A stretch of 64,000 nucleotides of DNA from Mariprofundus ferrinatatus (GTDB taxonomy: Bacteria; Pseudomonadota; Zetaproteobacteria; Mariprofundales; Mariprofundaceae): the NCBI RefSeq assembly GCF_002795825.1, contig NZ_CP018800.1, positions 620,001 to 684,000 of the forward strand. The letters are read 5' to 3'. Position numbers and translations under genes: made by a program. The notes beneath the pieces are model-generated. The model saw only the letters and a program-made list of their open reading frames with translations. It searched no databases and had not been told where the DNA came from. Positions 62,505 through 64,000 of this stretch are shown here, piece by piece (position 1 is the stretch's first letter; each line of letters opens with the position of its first letter).

Positions 62505-63833
62505 ATGGTGAAACGTGGGTCATCAAAGAGCAGTGTGACCGAGGTGGTTGTCGTGGCCGGTATCCGCACACCGATGGGAAAGGTCAGCGGCGCATTTGAT
62601 CAGCTCTCTGCGGTCGATCTGGGTGCCATGGCAGTTCGGGAGGTGCTTGCCCGCTCACCGGTAAAAAGTGATGACATCGATCAGGTGATTATCGGCAATG
62701 TGATCCAGCCCGCCGAAGCGGCCAATATCTCGCGGGTCATTGCCCTGACAGCCGGTATCCCGCGAAAAACACCTGCCCATACGGTTCACCGCAACTGCGC
62801 TTCGGGTATGCAGGCGGTCACCGATGCGGCGGAGAAGATCCAGGCGGGTCGTGCCGAAGTGGTGCTGGCTGGTGGCGTGGAGTCGATGACACATTCACCG
62901 CTGCTATTTCACGACCAGTTCCGGGCTGCCATGGCCAAGCTGTCCAGGGCGCGCAACCTGCAGCAGAAACTTGCCGCTTTTGCTGAGATAGCGAAATCAC
63001 CGCTGAAACCTCGCATTGCCCTGCTCGAAGGGCTCACCGATCCGACCGTCAAGATGGGTATGGGGCAGACCGCTGAACTGTTGGCGCGGGAATTTTCCAT
63101 TGCACGCGCCGAGCAGGATGCGTTCGCACTGCAGAGCCATCAACGGGCTGCGGCGGCATGGGATCGTGGCTGGTTCGACGATGAGGTGATGCATCTGTTC
63201 GCCCCGCCATCCTTTGCTTCCGTACACCGCGATGAAGGTATTCGTTCAGGCCAGAGTATGGAGGCGCTGGCCAGACTCAAACCTGTATTCGACAAGCCGC
63301 TCGGCACCGTGACTGCGGGCAACAGTTCACAGATTACCGATGGGGCGGCCATGCTGATTCTTGCCAGCCGCACGAAGGCAGAGGCTGAGGGTTGGCCGAT
63401 TTTGGGCTACCTGCACGACTGGGACTATACCGGTTGCGACCCTGAACGGATGGGTTTGGGACCGGTTTATGCCACGCATAAACTGCTATCCCGTTACAAC
63501 CTTTCAATCAGCGACCTGACACGCATGGAGATCAACGAGGCCTTTGCAGCTCAGGTACTCGCCTGTTTGAAGGCGATGGGATCCGACAGTTTTTGTCGTG
63601 AAAAACTGGGTATGAGCAAGGCGATGGGTGCTCCAGAGATGGACAGGCTCAATGTGAATGGCGGTGCCGTGGCTGTAGGTCACCCGGTTGGCATGAGCGG
63701 AGCACGCCTGGTGCTGACGCTGCTCAGGCAGCTGAAGAAGGATGCTGATGGCGGGCTGGGGGTGGCCACGTTATGCATTGGCGGCGGGCAGGGCGGAGCA
63801 GTTCTTGTCAGGAGTGAGCCATGGAAGTCGTAA
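62505..63833 (+). CDS. Thiolase (acetyl-CoA acyltransferase, FadI-like)
   Basis: A 442-residue thiolase. The nucleophile C98 is in TVHRNCASGMQAV; the catalytic His in VNGGAVAVGHPVGMSGAR and the second Cys in ATLCIGGGQGG are intact. It shortens 3-ketoacyl-CoA in beta-oxidation, or condenses acetyl-CoA. The next gene starts inside its last codons, encoding the probable hydratase/dehydrogenase partner (FadIJ arrangement). Start ATG after GGCGAAGGAG. Confidence 0.93.
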   Translation: MVKRGSSKSSVTEVVVVAGIRTPMGKVSGAFDQLSAVDLGAMAVREVLARSPVKSDDIDQVIIGNVIQPAEAANISRVIALTAGIPRKTPAHTVHRNCASGMQAVTDAAEKIQAGRAEVVLAGGVESMTHSPLLFHDQFRAAMAKLSRARNLQQKLAAFAEIAKSPLKPRIALLEGLTDPTVKMGMGQTAELLAREFSIARAEQDAFALQSHQRAAAAWDRGWFDDEVMHLFAPPSFASVHRDEGIRSGQSMEALARLKPVFDKPLGTVTAGNSSQITDGAAMLILASRTKAEAEGWPILGYLHDWDYTGCDPERMGLGPVYATHKLLSRYNLSISDLTRMEINEAFAAQVLACLKAMGSDSFCREKLGMSKAMGAPEMDRLNVNGGAVAVGHPVGMSGARLVLTLLRQLKKDADGGLGVATLCIGGGQGGAVLVRSEPWKS

Positions 63834-64000
63834 CCCTGATCCGGGAAGGAAACGAGGCACGCCTTAGTTTTGCGCGTTCGGACAAGTCGGTGAATGTGCT
63901 CGATGAGGCCTGCATCACTCAGCTTGAGGCGCATCTTGCGTCTCTTGAGAAAACGCCTCCGAAGGTGTTGGTGCTGGAGAGCAATATGCCTGGCTGTTTT
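63821..64000 (+). CDS. Enoyl-CoA hydratase / FadJ-like N-terminus (3' truncated)
   Basis: The first 60 residues of a crotonase-fold protein (MEVVTLIREGNEARLSFARS, VNVLDEACITQLEAHLASLE, then VLVLESN). The ATG lies after GGAGTGAGCC and overlaps the thiolase stop by 13 bp, as expected for a fadI-fadJ pair. The gene leaves the window, so the dehydrogenase domain cannot be confirmed. Confidence 0.8.
   Translation, partial: MEVVTLIREGNEARLSFARSDKSVNVLDEACITQLEAHLASLEKTPPKVLVLESNMPGCF

Overview
The window looks like chromosomal DNA of a Gram-negative proteobacterium: two OprO/P-type porins, DsbC, SPOR-domain proteins, a lipoprotein, and standard HtpG, UvrB, PanBCD and SucAB. The gene mix (PPK2 kinases, delta-class carbonic anhydrase, haem-c diguanylate cyclase, two-CW protein) reminds me of marine iron-oxidising Zetaproteobacteria such as Mariprofundus. 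That placement is from memory and untested. I see no phage, insertion sequence, CRISPR, tRNA or rRNA. Both ends cut a gene: sucA on the left and a FadJ/enoyl-CoA hydratase-like gene on the right.

Layout. 0-4.2 kb (+): end of sucA, sucB, a lone cNMP-binding domain protein and a BASS transporter. 4.3-7.1 kb (-): htpG, a hypoxanthine-DNA glycosylase and a two-CW protein. 7.1-7.6 kb: a non-coding stretch with a terminator, two perfect inverted repeats and a G-quadruplex motif, then a membrane protein of unknown function. 8.4-19.5 kb (-): a long closely spaced run from a 49-residue protein and xseA through an M23 peptidase, a CheY-like protein, a SPOR protein, gamma-glutamyltransferase, folK, a deoxynucleoside kinase, a GDPD, panB-panC-panD, an FAD oxidoreductase and a 3D-domain lipoprotein.

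19.6-41.7 kb is the centrepiece, a phosphate/polyphosphate island. It holds ppx, three tandem PPK2 kinases, two Na+/phosphate cotransporter-PhoU fusions each followed by a small charged coiled-coil gene, a DUF47-Pit pair, pstSCAB-phoU, two phosphate-selective porins, and an operon of a cNMP-domain protein with phoB and phoR. At least six PhoB-box-like elements (7-bp TGTCA-type repeats, 11 bp apart) lie in its intergenic regions. In five of them a -10-like hexamer follows exactly 10 bp later. The inferred flow is: phosphate crosses the outer membrane by the porins, enters by Pst, Pit or the Na+ carriers, is stored and used as polyphosphate through PPK2 and Ppx, and PhoBR (perhaps with the cNMP-domain protein) controls it.

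41.7-50.2 kb: two diguanylate cyclases (one with a haem-c sensor, one 7TM-DISM), a 39-residue membrane peptide gene, delta-carbonic anhydrase, an aldolase-like protein, SirB2-like and thioredoxin-like proteins, DsbC, ssb and a glutamine amidotransferase. 50.2-64 kb: YbiB-like, DJ-1-like and YbjQ proteins, a hidden 29-residue membrane peptide gene, trmB, a charged secreted protein, uvrB, a SWIM-SNF2 ATPase, carA without carB, a SPOR-like protein, a site-2 protease, a small secreted protein, and a fatty-acid oxidation pair.
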